Source: Aureimonas jatrophae
GTDB taxonomy: Bacteria; Pseudomonadota; Alphaproteobacteria; Rhizobiales; Rhizobiaceae
Direction of reading: 5' to 3'
Length of the DNA: 64,000 bases
Assembly (NCBI RefSeq): GCF_900104035.1
Contig: NZ_FNIT01000001.1
Location: 621,262-685,261, forward strand
Positions within the stretch are counted from its first letter, which is position 1. Each line of letters starts with the position of its first letter. Of this stretch, positions 53,077 through 63,172 are shown piece by piece. Below the pieces are notes generated by a model. It was not told where the DNA came from and did no database searches. It was given only the letters and a program-made list of their open reading frames with translations. Made by a program: the position numbers and the translations under genes.

Positions 53077-54573
53077 TCAGCCGTCGGGCGTCGCGCTGGC
53101 CGCCAAGCGCCCGTTGCCGATCGCCTGGACCAGCGCCTCGTGGTCGAGCGCGTTCTGCTCGCCGTAGCCCTCGGCCCAGTCGGCGAGCGCCTCGTCGAGA
53201 CCCTCGTCCTTGGCGCTGCCGCAATAGCCCGAGATGGCGGCGGCGTCCCCGGTTCGGGCGTGCGCCCGGGCGAGCAGCGCGCCGTAGCCGAAGGCGAAGA
53301 AGACCAGCGAGCGCCCTTTGAGCATGGCGTGCGGAATCTCGCCCTTCATGTTCTTCATTTGGCGGACGTAGAAGGGCCGGTCCTCGATCGTGGTCCAGCC
53401 GAGCAGCGGGTCGCCGACCGCCTGGAGCAGGCGCTGGCCGTAGACGACGCGTGCCCCGTCGTGCGAGCCGTAGGGCTCGGGAAGCGGCGCGACATAGGGC
53501 GCCGCCGCGGGGCGGATCGCTTCCTTGACCTGCAGGAACAGGGCGTCGTGGTCGCAGTTGCCGAAGAGCAGCGCCACGAAGGCGCGCGTGCCGACGCTGC
53601 CCACACCCACCACGCGGTGCGCGACGTCCACCACGTGGTAGCGGCTCAGCATGAAGCGTCGCTCGCGCGGCAGGCTCTCGGCATAGTGCTCGAGTCCCGT
53701 GATCACGGCCTCGCGCGTCGCGTCGTCGACCGCGGTCAGGATTGGGGGATCGGTGCGGAAGCGCCAGCCGCCGTCCACCTGCCGCTCGCCGACCTTGTCG
53801 AGCAGCGACTGGTTGTTGCGCCGTCGCGCCTTTTCCACGGAGCGGTGGAGGATCTCGGCGGACTCGGGGTCGATGCTGATGCCCTTGAAGTCGAGGTGCT
53901 CGGCACGCGCGGCGCGATGCCAGACGTCGATCGGCCCCTGGGGGGCGAGCTCGATCATCGACAGACGGTAGCCCTCGACGCAGCCCTTCACGACGCGCCG
54001 CCGCTCCGAGCGACCGACGCCGGCATCGCGCGCGGCGATGTTGAGCGAGGCCGCAAGGCGCTTGATGTCCCATTCCCAGGGACCGATCGTCACCTCGTCG
54101 AAGTCGTTGAGGTCGAGCACCACGTCGCGCTGGGGCGTGCCGAACAGGCCGAAGTTGGCAAGATGCGCGTCGCCGTTGAGAACGACGTCGATGCCCGAGC
54201 GCGGCGTTCGGGCGAGGTCCGCCGCCATGACCGAGGCCGCCCCGCGCAGGAAGCTGAAGGGCGACTGCGCCATGCGCGCGGTGCGCATGGGCACGAGGCG
54301 CGCCTGGCGGCCCTCGTTCGAGGCCTCGACGAGGGCGACCGGGTCGGCGCGTCCATCCCTCGGCACGGGCTCGGCATGGGCGGCATGGGGCACGGCCTCG
54401 CGCAGCTTCTTGCCGGCGAGCCGTCGCCGTTCCCAGGGCTCGCCCGGCACGCGCAGGTCGATGCGGGGATAGCTTTCGGCGGGGGCGAGTACCTTGGCCT
54501 CGCGCGGGGCGGCCGCGTCGGGGCGCACCTCGGCCCCCTCGTCCGCTTCGGCGCCGGGCATCATCCAGTCCAT
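53077..54573 (-). CDS. DUF2252-family protein
   Basis: The 498-residue protein has the DUF2252 landmarks PVPRDGRADPVALVEASNEG, MAQSPFSFLRGAASVMAADL near residue 100, VVLNGDAHLANFGLF near 130, LDLNDFDEVTIGPWEWDIKRLAAS near 150, and YVRQMKNMKGEIP near 400. The GDAHLANFG and DFDE motifs resemble kinase-fold catalytic loops. Function is unknown. The ATG at 54573 follows GAGGAG; an ATG at 54600 is an alternative. Its downstream neighbour is an ABC exporter. Confidence 0.87.
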   Translation of the reverse strand: MDWMMPGAEADEGAEVRPDAAAPREAKVLAPAESYPRIDLRVPGEPWERRRLAGKKLREAVPHAAHAEPVPRDGRADPVALVEASNEGRQARLVPMRTARMAQSPFSFLRGAASVMAADLARTPRSGIDVVLNGDAHLANFGLFGTPQRDVVLDLNDFDEVTIGPWEWDIKRLAASLNIAARDAGVGRSERRRVVKGCVEGYRLSMIELAPQGPIDVWHRAARAEHLDFKGISIDPESAEILHRSVEKARRRNNQSLLDKVGERQVDGGWRFRTDPPILTAVDDATREAVITGLEHYAESLPRERRFMLSRYHVVDVAHRVVGVGSVGTRAFVALLFGNCDHDALFLQVKEAIRPAAAPYVAPLPEPYGSHDGARVVYGQRLLQAVGDPLLGWTTIEDRPFYVRQMKNMKGEIPHAMLKGRSLVFFAFGYGALLARAHARTGDAAAISGYCGSAKDEGLDEALADWAEGYGEQNALDHEALVQAIGNGRLAASATPDG

Positions 54574-54685
54574 CGCGCCATGCTCCTCGGCCGTCCGCAT
54601 CCCGTCTGCGCAAAGAGGGGAGTTCACGAAAACGTCAAGAAAGCTCGCGTGCGAGCAAAGGCGGCCGTAGCCCTCGTGCAAACGA

Positions 54686-54711
54686 AAAAGCCCCGCCGGA
54701 GCGGGGCTTTT
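54686..54711 (-). terminator. Intrinsic terminator of cspA
   Basis: AAAAGCCCCGC (54686-54696) and GCGGGGCTTTT (54701-54711) form a perfect 11-bp stem with a 4-base loop, flanked by A/T runs on both sides. On the minus strand it lies 47 bases downstream of the cspA stop and ends in a T-run. It is symmetrical, but the plus strand has no gene ending here. Confidence 0.9.
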
Positions 54712-54757
54712 CGAACTTGCTGCGGCCAAACAGCCGATGCGAAAGCAGAGCGTAAGG

Positions 54758-54967
54758 TCAGGCCGACTTCAGGTTGACGGCCTTGGGGCCCTTGCCGCGC
54801 GTGTCGTCCTGCGTGTCGAAGGAGACCTTCTGGTTGTCCTTCAGCGAGGTCATGCCGGAACGCTCGACGTCGGAGATGTGGACGAAGACGTCCTTTCCGC
54901 CGTTGTCGGGCGTGATGAAACCGAAGCCCTTATCCGCGTTGAAGAACTTCACAGTGCCGATGGCCAT
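54758..54967 (-). CDS. cspA: Cold-shock protein CspA family
   Basis: The 69-residue OB-fold protein has the RNA-binding motifs [15 protein letters not shown] (RNP1) and [10 protein letters not shown] (RNP2), then [19 protein letters not shown]. The ATG at 54967 is the family start; a further upstream in-frame ATG at 54997 is rejected. On the minus strand the leader includes a small GGCGGA/TCCGCC hairpin just before the ribosome-binding site, and a strong intrinsic terminator follows. Confidence 0.95.
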   Translation of the reverse strand: MAIGTVKFFNADKGFGFITPDNGGKDVFVHISDVERSGMTSLKDNQKVSFDTQDDTRGKGPKAVNLKSA

Positions 54968-55072
54968 TAAACTTTTCCATTGTTCCCGGGCGGACACTCA
55001 TCCGCCTGCATCCTTCATGCGGGATTGTGAACGGGGAAGCAATGGAGGAGTTGCAAAGAATTACAAGAGTCT

Positions 55073-55492
55073 TCACGCGGCCGGGCGCGACAGAAGATAG
55101 GTCGAGGTCAGGATCAGGGTGATCGCGACGAGCCCGAGCACCGGAATCGGCGCCCCGCCGGCCCACAGCAGGAGCCAGCTCGCGCCCATCGACAGGACCG
55201 CCAGGACCTTGGCGCGGCGCGGCACCGCGCGCCGCTCGCGCCATGCCCGGAGCGAAGGGCCGAAGCGCGGGTGGTTGTCGAGGCGCGCTGCCCATTCGGG
55301 CGAGCCGCGCCGGAAGGCCCAGGCGCCGAGCAGCGCGAAGGGCGTCGCCGGCAGGCCGGGCAGCACGACGCCCGCGATCGCTAATCCGAGAAACAGCAGC
55401 CCCAGCGCCTTGTAGAGACGCCGCAGCGCGGGGCTGCGCACCGGGCCGGCGGAAGGATCGGGGTCGCTCGGGGACGGGCGTGAAGCGGTCAA
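55073..55492 (-). CDS. YbaN/DUF454-family inner-membrane protein
   Basis: The 139-residue protein has the DUF454 pattern LGLLFLGLAIAGVVLPGLPA with TPFALLGAWAFRRGSPEW, then a polar loop (LDNHPRFGPSLRAWRERRAV) and two further helices. The function is not known. The N-terminal 20 residues are Pro/Ser-rich. It stands alone between cspA and the ABC importer operon. Confidence 0.85.
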   Translation of the reverse strand: MTASRPSPSDPDPSAGPVRSPALRRLYKALGLLFLGLAIAGVVLPGLPATPFALLGAWAFRRGSPEWAARLDNHPRFGPSLRAWRERRAVPRRAKVLAVLSMGASWLLLWAGGAPIPVLGLVAITLILTSTYLLSRPAA

Positions 55493-55639
55493 GGGTCCGA
55501 GATCGCAAGGGGCGCGGCGCGCCGTGCCCCGTTATGGGTGCCGCAGGATCGCACGGCAAGGTGCGGTGCCGTCGGGCACGGCGTGCCTGTTCCCGGCCGT
55601 TCGCCGCGCCGGCGGCCGCAGCTTGAGGGCGGCGGCTCG

Positions 55640-56725
<1,086 letters not shown>

Positions 56726-56738
56726 GGAAGCGGTTCCC

Positions 56739-57572
56739 TCAGCCCTTCACCGCGCCGGCCGTAAGGCCCGCGACCAGGAAGCGCTGGATCAGGAGAAAGA
56801 ACAGGACGGCGGGGATCAGCGCGAGGACGCCGGCCGCCATCATCTGCCCGAAGTCGACGCCGAACTTCGAGACGAAGGACAGGAGCCCGACCGGGAAGGT
56901 CGAGGCGTCGGCCTTGGACACCAGCATCAGCGCGAAGAGAAGCTCGCTCCAGGCGGCCGTGAAGACGAAGCCGAGCGTCGCCGCCATGCCGGGCAGGGTG
57001 AGCGGTACGATGATCTCGCGAAACGCTCGGAAGCGGCTGGCCCCGTCGATCTCGGCGGCCTCCTCGAGGTCGCGCGGGATGGCGTCGAAGAAGCTCTGCA
57101 TCAGGAAGATCGCGAAGGGCACGTTGAAGGCTGTGTAGACGATCACGAGGCCGGACAGCGAGTTGGTGAGCCCGAGCGTCGACATCATGCGGAAGATCGG
57201 GGCGATCAGCATGACGAGCGGAAACATCTGGGTGACCAGAAGCAGGCCCGTGACGACCAGCTTGCCGCGGAAGCGGAAGCGCGAAAAGGCGTAGCCGCCG
57301 AGCGCGGCGATCACCGTCACGATCGCCGCCGTCGACAGCGACACGATCAGGCTGTTGCGGAAGAAGAGCGGGAAGTTCGAGTTCTCCAGCACGAAGCGGA
57401 AGTGCTCGAGGCTGACGCGCGAGGGCCAGAGCCGCACGCCTTCCGAATACATGAGGTCGTTGGGCGTCAGCGAGACCTTGAGCAGCCAGAACAAGGGGAA
57501 CAGGGCGAAGACGACGAAGACGAGGACGCCCAGGCGATGGGCGAGCGTGCCGGCGATCCGGGAAGCGCGCAT
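56739..57572 (-). CDS. Sugar-type ABC importer permease (MalG-like)
   Basis: The 277-residue permease has six helices and the cytoplasmic EAA loop (EEAAEIDGASRFRAFREI) that contacts the ATPase. The C-terminal family pattern MMAAGVLALIPAVLFFLLIQRF is present. It is 6 bases downstream of the other permease gene and 13 bases upstream of the ATPase gene. Confidence 0.92.
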   Translation of the reverse strand: MRASRIAGTLAHRLGVLVFVVFALFPLFWLLKVSLTPNDLMYSEGVRLWPSRVSLEHFRFVLENSNFPLFFRNSLIVSLSTAAIVTVIAALGGYAFSRFRFRGKLVVTGLLLVTQMFPLVMLIAPIFRMMSTLGLTNSLSGLVIVYTAFNVPFAIFLMQSFFDAIPRDLEEAAEIDGASRFRAFREIIVPLTLPGMAATLGFVFTAAWSELLFALMLVSKADASTFPVGLLSFVSKFGVDFGQMMAAGVLALIPAVLFFLLIQRFLVAGLTAGAVKG

Positions 57573-57578
57573 GGCGGC

Positions 57579-58514
57579 TCAGTCCTTGTTCAGGAGCATC
57601 TGGCGCAGGGACACCAGAAGCAGCGAGTAGACGAGGAGCAGCGCCAGGAGCACCAGCGAGATTGCGGAGGCGTAGCCGAAGTCGAGCTTCCGGAAGGCGG
57701 TGGTGAAGATGTAGCTCGCCACGATCTGCGTCCGGTCGGCGGGGCCGCCGCCGGTCATCACCACGATGAGGTCGGCAAAGTTCGCGACCCAGACCGTGCG
57801 CAGGAGGATGGTGATCGCCATGGTGGGGGCGAGAAAGGGCAGCGTGATCGACAGGAACTGGCGAACCGGTCCCGCGCCGTCGATCGAGGCGGCCTCGTAG
57901 ATGTCGCGCGGGATCGACTGGAGCGCCGCCAGCATGGTGATCGCGAAGAAGGGAATGCCCCACCACACGTTGGCGACGATCGGCCCGATCAGGGCGAGCT
58001 GAGGGTCGGCGAGGATGTTGACGGGCGCGTCCAGGATGCCGAGCGCGGCCAGCCAGTGCGGCAGCGGCCCGACCACGGGGTTGAACAGCCAGGCCCAGTC
58101 GAGGCCGCCGAGAAACGTCGGCACGGCCCAGGGTACGAAGCACAGCGCCTGCGCCACCGCACGGCCGGGAAAGGGCCGGTTCAGGAGAAGCGCCAGCGTC
58201 AGGCCGAGCGCGAACTGGAGCGCGACCGAGGAGGCGGTCCACCAGAGCGTGTTGTCGAGTGCCGTCCAGAAGTTGCGGTCGCTCCAGAGCGCCACGAAGT
58301 GCTTGAGACCGACAAAGCCGCCCGAGAAGGGGTTGAGGATGCGGATGTCGCGAAAGGCGTAGGAGATGCCGATCACGAGCGGCACCAGCATCACGGCGGC
58401 GATCAGGACGAGCGCGGGCGCGGCGTAGAGATAGGGCTCGGCGCGTCGCAGGAGATGCGAACTCGTCCTCGGCCTGGCACCGGGCTTGGCCTTGAGGGCG
58501 GCGGTCAGGGTCAC
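57579..58514 (-). CDS. Sugar-type ABC importer permease (MalF-like)
   Basis: The 311-residue permease starts at a GTG with AAGGA five bases upstream. After a polar N-terminus it has six helices and the EAA loop YEAASIDGAGPVRQFLSI. Segments such as PYLYAAPALVLIAAVMLVPL and AQALCFVPWAVPTFLGGLDW match MalF/UgpA-type permeases. It pairs with the adjacent MalG-like permease. Confidence 0.92.
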   Translation of the reverse strand: MTLTAALKAKPGARPRTSSHLLRRAEPYLYAAPALVLIAAVMLVPLVIGISYAFRDIRILNPFSGGFVGLKHFVALWSDRNFWTALDNTLWWTASSVALQFALGLTLALLLNRPFPGRAVAQALCFVPWAVPTFLGGLDWAWLFNPVVGPLPHWLAALGILDAPVNILADPQLALIGPIVANVWWGIPFFAITMLAALQSIPRDIYEAASIDGAGPVRQFLSITLPFLAPTMAITILLRTVWVANFADLIVVMTGGGPADRTQIVASYIFTTAFRKLDFGYASAISLVLLALLLVYSLLLVSLRQMLLNKD

Positions 58515-58587
58515 GGCGATCCTTGGAGCTTCGAACGAAACGGGAGGCGGCGCGACTGTTCGCGCCGCCCCGTGCGGATCGGCAGGC

Positions 58588-59874
58588 TTACTGCGCGGTG
58601 GCCATGTACTTCTGCTGGGCGGCGGTCAGGTAGTCCGCCCACTCCTTGGCCATCTCTTCCGCTGTGATCTCGCCGAGCAGCGCGCGCTGCGAGGAGGTGG
58701 GCACGAGGCTGTCCTTGAAGTAGGCGAACTCCTCGAGGTAGCTCGGCAGCGAGGTCGGCACGATGTTGGGATCGCGCAAGCTATCGAACCAGCCCTTGAA
58801 GGCGTCGCTGGCGTAGAACGGGTCGTTCTCGGCGCTCTTGAGCGCCGGCAGGGCGCCGGTGCGCTTGTTCCAGGCGACGTTGCCCTGCGTGCCCTCCAGC
58901 GTCTCGATCAGCTTCCAGGCCATCTCCTTGTTCTCGGAGTTGGCAAACATCGACCAGCCGGCGTAGCCGATCACCGGAAACGCCTTGCCCGCCTCGCCCT
59001 TGGGCAGCGGCACGACGCCGTATTCCTCCGGCTTCATGCGCTCGGAGATGGCGATCAGGGCGTCGGGGTCCTGGTTCAGCATGGCGCAGGTGCCGGAATA
59101 GAAGCCCGCCACCGTTTCGTTGAAGCCCCAGGAGATGGAGTCCTTCGGCGCCAGACCCTTCTTGTAGTAGTCGACGTACCAGGCGAGGCCCTTCACCTTC
59201 TCGGGGTCGGCGAAGGTCGAGGTGCCGTCCGGCTTGAAATAGGTGTTGTCGCCCGCGATGGCGTTCATGAAGACGGTCCAGTCATTCAGGCCGCCGCGTC
59301 CGCCGCGCAGGCAGTAGCCCGTCTTGCCCGGCAGCTTCGACACGGCCTCGGAGGCCGCCTGGAACTCGGCGATGGTCTTCGGCGGCTCGGCGATGCCGGC
59401 CTCCTTGAACAGCGTCTTGTTGTAGAACATGGCGCCGAGATAGAAGCCGTAGGGCAGCATGTAGGCCGTCTTGCCGTCGGTCATGCGGCCGAACTGGAGC
59501 GCGCGCTCGTTGAGGTCGGCCGCGCCGGACCACTTGGCGAGGTAGGGCTCCAGGTTCTCCAGCGCCCCGTTCTTGGCGTAGAGCGCGACCCAGGTATCGG
59601 GCATCTCGACGACGTCCGGCGTCTCGCCCGCCGACACGGTGGTGGCGAACTTCTCGAAGGCCTCGCCCCAGGGCAGCGAGGTGATCTCGACCGTCACGCC
59701 AGGGTTGGCCGCCTCGAACGTCTTGACGATCTCCTGCAGCGTCTGCGTGCGCGCGGGGCTGGTGATGACCTCGGTGAGCTTCAGCGTCGTCTGGGCGAGC
59801 GCGGCCCCCGACAGGAGCGTCGTGCCGAGTGCGGCGGCGAGAAGCGCGGCGGTGGCGGATCGGGCAGTCGTCAT
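58588..59874 (-). CDS. Periplasmic solute-binding protein of a sugar-type ABC importer
   Basis: The 428-residue protein has a Sec signal peptide (TAALLAAALGTTLLSGAALA, cleavage after ALA) and a type 1 binding-protein fold: LKLTEVITSPARTQTLQEIV, WGEAFEKFATTVSAGETPDV near residue 68, and GVVPLPKGEAGKAFPVIGYA near 295. No lipobox is seen. It follows the PLP enzyme gene by 29 bases. The ligand is unknown. Confidence 0.92.
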   Translation of the reverse strand: MTTARSATAALLAAALGTTLLSGAALAQTTLKLTEVITSPARTQTLQEIVKTFEAANPGVTVEITSLPWGEAFEKFATTVSAGETPDVVEMPDTWVALYAKNGALENLEPYLAKWSGAADLNERALQFGRMTDGKTAYMLPYGFYLGAMFYNKTLFKEAGIAEPPKTIAEFQAASEAVSKLPGKTGYCLRGGRGGLNDWTVFMNAIAGDNTYFKPDGTSTFADPEKVKGLAWYVDYYKKGLAPKDSISWGFNETVAGFYSGTCAMLNQDPDALIAISERMKPEEYGVVPLPKGEAGKAFPVIGYAGWSMFANSENKEMAWKLIETLEGTQGNVAWNKRTGALPALKSAENDPFYASDAFKGWFDSLRDPNIVPTSLPSYLEEFAYFKDSLVPTSSQRALLGEITAEEMAKEWADYLTAAQQKYMATAQ

Positions 59875-59903
59875 GCAGGTCTCCTTCGGGGTTGAGATGA
59901 CAA

Positions 59904-61079
59904 TCAAAGCGTCGCGGCGCCGATCGCCGCGTCGAGGTCGGCCGTGAGCGCGCCGGCGCCCTCCAGGCCCACGTGGAGGCGCACGGAGCGCGGCGAGATG
60001 CCGAAGGCGTGGCCGGAATTGGGGCCCTGGTTCTGCGAGAGCACGACGCGCCCGGGCACGCACAGGCTCTCATGCCCGCCCCAGGAGACGCCGAGCTTGA
60101 AGAGCTCGAGCGCGTCGGCAAAGCGCGCGACGTCGACCCCCTCGCGGAACGTGAACGAGAAGAGGCCGCTCGTGCCGGTGAGGCCCGGCGGCAGCGCGTT
60201 GCCAAGGCCCGGGTGCTGGACGCTTTCCACGGCCTCGTGCGCCAGGAGATGGCGCGCGACGAGAAGCGCGTCCGCCTCGTGGGCGCGCATGCGCAGCGGC
60301 AGCGTGCGCAGGCCCCGCGCCAGAAGCCAGGCGTCGAAGGGCGACAGCTTGGCGCCGAGATAGGGATAGGTGTGGGCGCGGATCGTCGCGATCGACGCCC
60401 TGGTGCCGGCGACGACGCCCGCCACGACGTCGGAATGGCCGCCGAGATACTTCGAGGCCGAGTGGATCACGAGATCGACGCCGAGCTGGGCGGGCTTCTG
60501 GAAGACCGGCGTCGCCCACGAGTTGTCGATCACCGTCATGACGCCGTGATCCCTGGCGAGGCCCGCCAGCGCGCCGACGTCGTGGGCGTCCATCACCCAG
60601 CTGGTCGGGCTCTCCATGTAGAAGAGCCTGGCGCCGGGCAGCGCCTTGGCGACTGCGTCGTGGTCGAGCCCGTCGACATAGGTCACCTCGACCTTCAGGC
60701 GGCGCAGCAGGATTTCGAACAGGCGGTAGGCGTCGGGATAAACGTGGCGCACGGCGACGATCCGGTCGCCCGGCTCCACGAAGGCGAGCACCGTGGACGA
60801 GATCGCGCCCATGCCGCTCGCGAACCCCATCGCGTCCTCGGTTCCCTCGAGCCCGGCGAGCTTCTCCTCGAAGAAGCGCACGGTCGGGTTGAGGCCGCGC
60901 GTATAGGTCGGGCGCACGCGCCGGCCGAGATAGGTCTCCTCCATCTCCTGGAAGGAGCCGAAGGTGAAGAGCGAGGTCTGCGCGATCGGCGGCACCACGG
61001 CGTCGAAGGCGTGCGACTCGTCATGGGCGAGAAGCAGGCGGGCGTGCTCGAAATCGTCGTCGGGGGAGAGGTCGTTCAC
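59904..61079 (-). CDS. Cys/Met-metabolism-type PLP-dependent enzyme
   Basis: The 391-residue fold type I enzyme has YTRGLNPTVRFFEEKLAGLEG near residue 59, FASGMGAISS near 87, PTSWVMDAHDV near 157, VIDNSWATPVFQKP near 183, and the PLP lysine in VIHSASKYLGGHSD near 209. It is closest to cystathionine beta-lyase/gamma-synthase. Its genomic partner is a sugar-type importer and a FadR regulator, so it probably acts on the imported compound rather than in methionine synthesis; this is inference. Its start overlaps the regulator gene (ATGA). Confidence 0.85.
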   Translation of the reverse strand: MNDLSPDDDFEHARLLLAHDESHAFDAVVPPIAQTSLFTFGSFQEMEETYLGRRVRPTYTRGLNPTVRFFEEKLAGLEGTEDAMGFASGMGAISSTVLAFVEPGDRIVAVRHVYPDAYRLFEILLRRLKVEVTYVDGLDHDAVAKALPGARLFYMESPTSWVMDAHDVGALAGLARDHGVMTVIDNSWATPVFQKPAQLGVDLVIHSASKYLGGHSDVVAGVVAGTRASIATIRAHTYPYLGAKLSPFDAWLLARGLRTLPLRMRAHEADALLVARHLLAHEAVESVQHPGLGNALPPGLTGTSGLFSFTFREGVDVARFADALELFKLGVSWGGHESLCVPGRVVLSQNQGPNSGHAFGISPRSVRLHVGLEGAGALTADLDAAIGAATL

Positions 61080-61843
61080 GGCTGCGACATGTCCTTGATG
61101 TCCTCCTCCACGATGCGGAGGATGGCGAGGGTCTTGTCGCGGGCCCCCGCCGCGTCGCCGCGGGCGATCGCCTCGAAGAGCTCGCGATGAAAGGGAAAGG
61201 AGCGGCGCGCGAAGTCCGGCCGGTCGAAGGGCTTGGCGAAGAAGCTCTCGAAGGCCTCGCGCATCTGCTCCAGAAGCTGGGCGAACAGCGGGTTTCCGCT
61301 CGCGTCGTAGATCGAGAGGTGGAAGGCGAGGTCCTCGCGCCCCGCCGTGCCCTTCTCGAGGTGCACGGCCTCCATGAGCGCGAGCTTGCGTTCGATCTCG
61401 GCGATCGCGTCGCGCCCGGCCCGCTCGGCCGCCAGCGCCCCGGCCTCGGCCTCCAGGCCGCGCCGCACGTCCAGCGTTTGAAGCAGGGCCTCGCGCAAGC
61501 TGCCCGCGTTGATGGTCAAGGGAAGGTGGCGGCTGGAAGCGGTCAGCGGACGCCGCAGAAAGGAGCCGCTTCCCTTTCGCGTCTCGACGAGGCCGAGCGC
61601 CTGCATCTGCCGGATGGCCTCGCGGATCGTGGAGCGCCCGACGCGCAGGGCCTCGGCCAGCGCCCGCTCCGTCGGCAGCCGGTCGCCCGCGCCGAGGCCC
61701 GAGCGTTCGGCAAAGCGGCCGATGGCCTCCACCGTGTCGCGGAGCCGGTCAACCGGGGGAAGGGCGGGCAAGCTGTCCAGGACGACGCGATCCAGATCGT
61801 GCGAATTGGTCTGACATCCTACCGATCGGGCTTCGGTCGTCAA
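61076..61843 (-). CDS. FadR-subfamily GntR transcriptional regulator
   Basis: The protein has an N-terminal winged helix (LPTERALAEALRVGRSTIREAIRQMQALG) and a C-terminal FCD effector domain with the metal-ligand pattern DLAFHLSIYDASGNPLF and FPFHRELFEAIARGD. The start is unclear: a TTG at 61843 gives 255 residues, while a TTG at 61771 would leave the operator-like sequence at 61803-61818 outside the gene. It is coupled to the PLP enzyme by ATGA and likely regulates the operon in response to its substrate. Confidence 0.87.
   Translation of the reverse strand: MTTEARSVGCQTNSHDLDRVVLDSLPALPPVDRLRDTVEAIGRFAERSGLGAGDRLPTERALAEALRVGRSTIREAIRQMQALGLVETRKGSGSFLRRPLTASSRHLPLTINAGSLREALLQTLDVRRGLEAEAGALAAERAGRDAIAEIERKLALMEAVHLEKGTAGREDLAFHLSIYDASGNPLFAQLLEQMREAFESFFAKPFDRPDFARRSFPFHRELFEAIARGDAAGARDKTLAILRIVEEDIKDMSQP
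61803..61818. promoter_or_regulatory. Possible GntR/FadR-type operator
   Basis: GAATTGGTCTGACATC resembles the AATTGGT-N3-ACCA pattern bound by FadR-subfamily regulators, though only the left half is a full match. It sits near the 5' end of the regulator gene and would suit autoregulation if translation starts downstream. Weak evidence. Confidence 0.25.
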
Positions 61844-61936
61844 TCTGTCACACGGGAAAAGATCCCGCCGAAACGGGGCGGGGCGGAACCGTCGCCGATC
61901 CCGCCCCGCCGCCTGAATGCTGCGTCGTCCGGCCGC

Positions 61937-62815
61937 TCAGCCCGCCACGAGGCGCAGCCCTTCCGCAAAGACCGGTCGGGCCGCGATCGCGGCCGTGCTC
62001 GCCACGAGGTCGAGGCGGATGCGACGCTCCAGGGCGTGGATCTCGTTCGCCGGGCAGAACAGGAGCACGTCGAAGCGCGGCAGGCCGATCTCCGTGGTGG
62101 CGAGCGCGACGCGCCCGGGCGTCGCGTCGAGAGGCCGGTGCAGGCGCCGCCCCGCTTCGGCACCGATCTCGGCCGCCGGACCGGCGAAGGCCGCCGCCGC
62201 CCGGTCCACGGAGGTTTCCAGAACCTGCAGCGCGTGCGCGACGTCGGTCTCGGCGCCGCTCGTGATCGAGAAGGCGTGAAAGACGAAGCCGCCCGCGGTG
62301 CGCTCGACCCGCAGGTCGGCGGAGAACAAGCGGCTGTTGGGCAGGACGCGCGAGCGGCCCGTCGCGCGGCGGCCGAAGCCGTCGCTCTCAATCTCGGCGA
62401 CGTGGGTGGCGAGCCAGGTCCCGTCGATCACCTCGCCCAGCATGCCGTCGACCTCGATCACGTCGCCGATCCGGTACATCGCCCCGCCGACCCGCAGGAG
62501 CGAGCCGGTCGCGCACAGCACCAACTCCTTGAACGCCATGACGATCGCCATGGTGAAGGCGGCCAGCTGAAGCGCCGCGGCGCCGATCTCGCCGCGCCAC
62601 ACGAGGCCGAGCGCCAGAAGCGCCGCCAGGGCGCAGGCCCCTTTCAGGAGGCGCAGGCGCCGCCGCGCCGCGCCGCCGAGCGGCCCGGCCGTGCCGCGCC
62701 CCGCGTGCCGCGCGGCCAGGCGACGCGTCGCCGCCACGGCGACGAGGATGCCGACGCTGGCGCCGATCGGGGCGAGCGGGCCGTGAAACAGAAGGTCGGT
62801 GCTGAAGGCGAGCAT
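61937..62815 (-). CDS. Small-conductance mechanosensitive channel (MscS) family protein
   Basis: The 292-residue protein has three hydrophobic segments (GPLAPIGASVGILVAVAA; LLKGACALAALLALGLVW; ALQLAAFTMAIVMAFKELVL), then the MscS beta-domain pattern YRIGDVIEVDGMLGEVIDGT and RVLPNSRLFSADLRVER. The pore helix (ELVLCATGSLLRVGG) is unusual compared with the AGG-rich E. coli pore. The ATG at 62815 is chosen because the upstream extension is basic and low in complexity. It probably releases solutes under osmotic downshift, or acts as a related channel. Confidence 0.75.
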   Translation of the reverse strand: MLAFSTDLLFHGPLAPIGASVGILVAVAATRRLAARHAGRGTAGPLGGAARRRLRLLKGACALAALLALGLVWRGEIGAAALQLAAFTMAIVMAFKELVLCATGSLLRVGGAMYRIGDVIEVDGMLGEVIDGTWLATHVAEIESDGFGRRATGRSRVLPNSRLFSADLRVERTAGGFVFHAFSITSGAETDVAHALQVLETSVDRAAAAFAGPAAEIGAEAGRRLHRPLDATPGRVALATTEIGLPRFDVLLFCPANEIHALERRIRLDLVASTAAIAARPVFAEGLRLVAG

Positions 62816-63172
62816 GCGAATGGTCCCTGGGAAGGCCGGCGCCGGAAGCGGCGGCGTTCGTGACCGGGCATGGCGCCCCGGTCGGACCGAACCTCTAGGC
62901 GGGCGGCGTTTCGGCGCGACGCCGTCCACGTGACGTCGCGCCCCGATCGCGTTTCGCCGTCGCGTCCCCGTGGGGTGCCTTTCTTTCATCGCCGCGACGT
63001 CGGGGACCTGGCGTGACGACCGGGTCCCGGCGCGCAATCTCGACGAAACACAATCGCTCCAGCACGACCGAGCGGCGAAACGAGGCCCCGTTAATCACCC
63101 TTCCCGACGAGGCCGGGCACCCCGAACCTCGAGGTCCTTGCGGGAAGCGCGAGGCAGAAGGGAGACGCCGTC
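62816..63172. other. Intergenic region upstream of the MscS gene
   Basis: About 357 bases between divergent genes. Open frames here encode Arg/Pro-rich, low-complexity sequence without the third-position bias of real genes. The region probably holds the promoters of the MscS-type gene (minus) and the 57-residue gene (plus). I see no strong consensus element. Confidence 0.5.
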
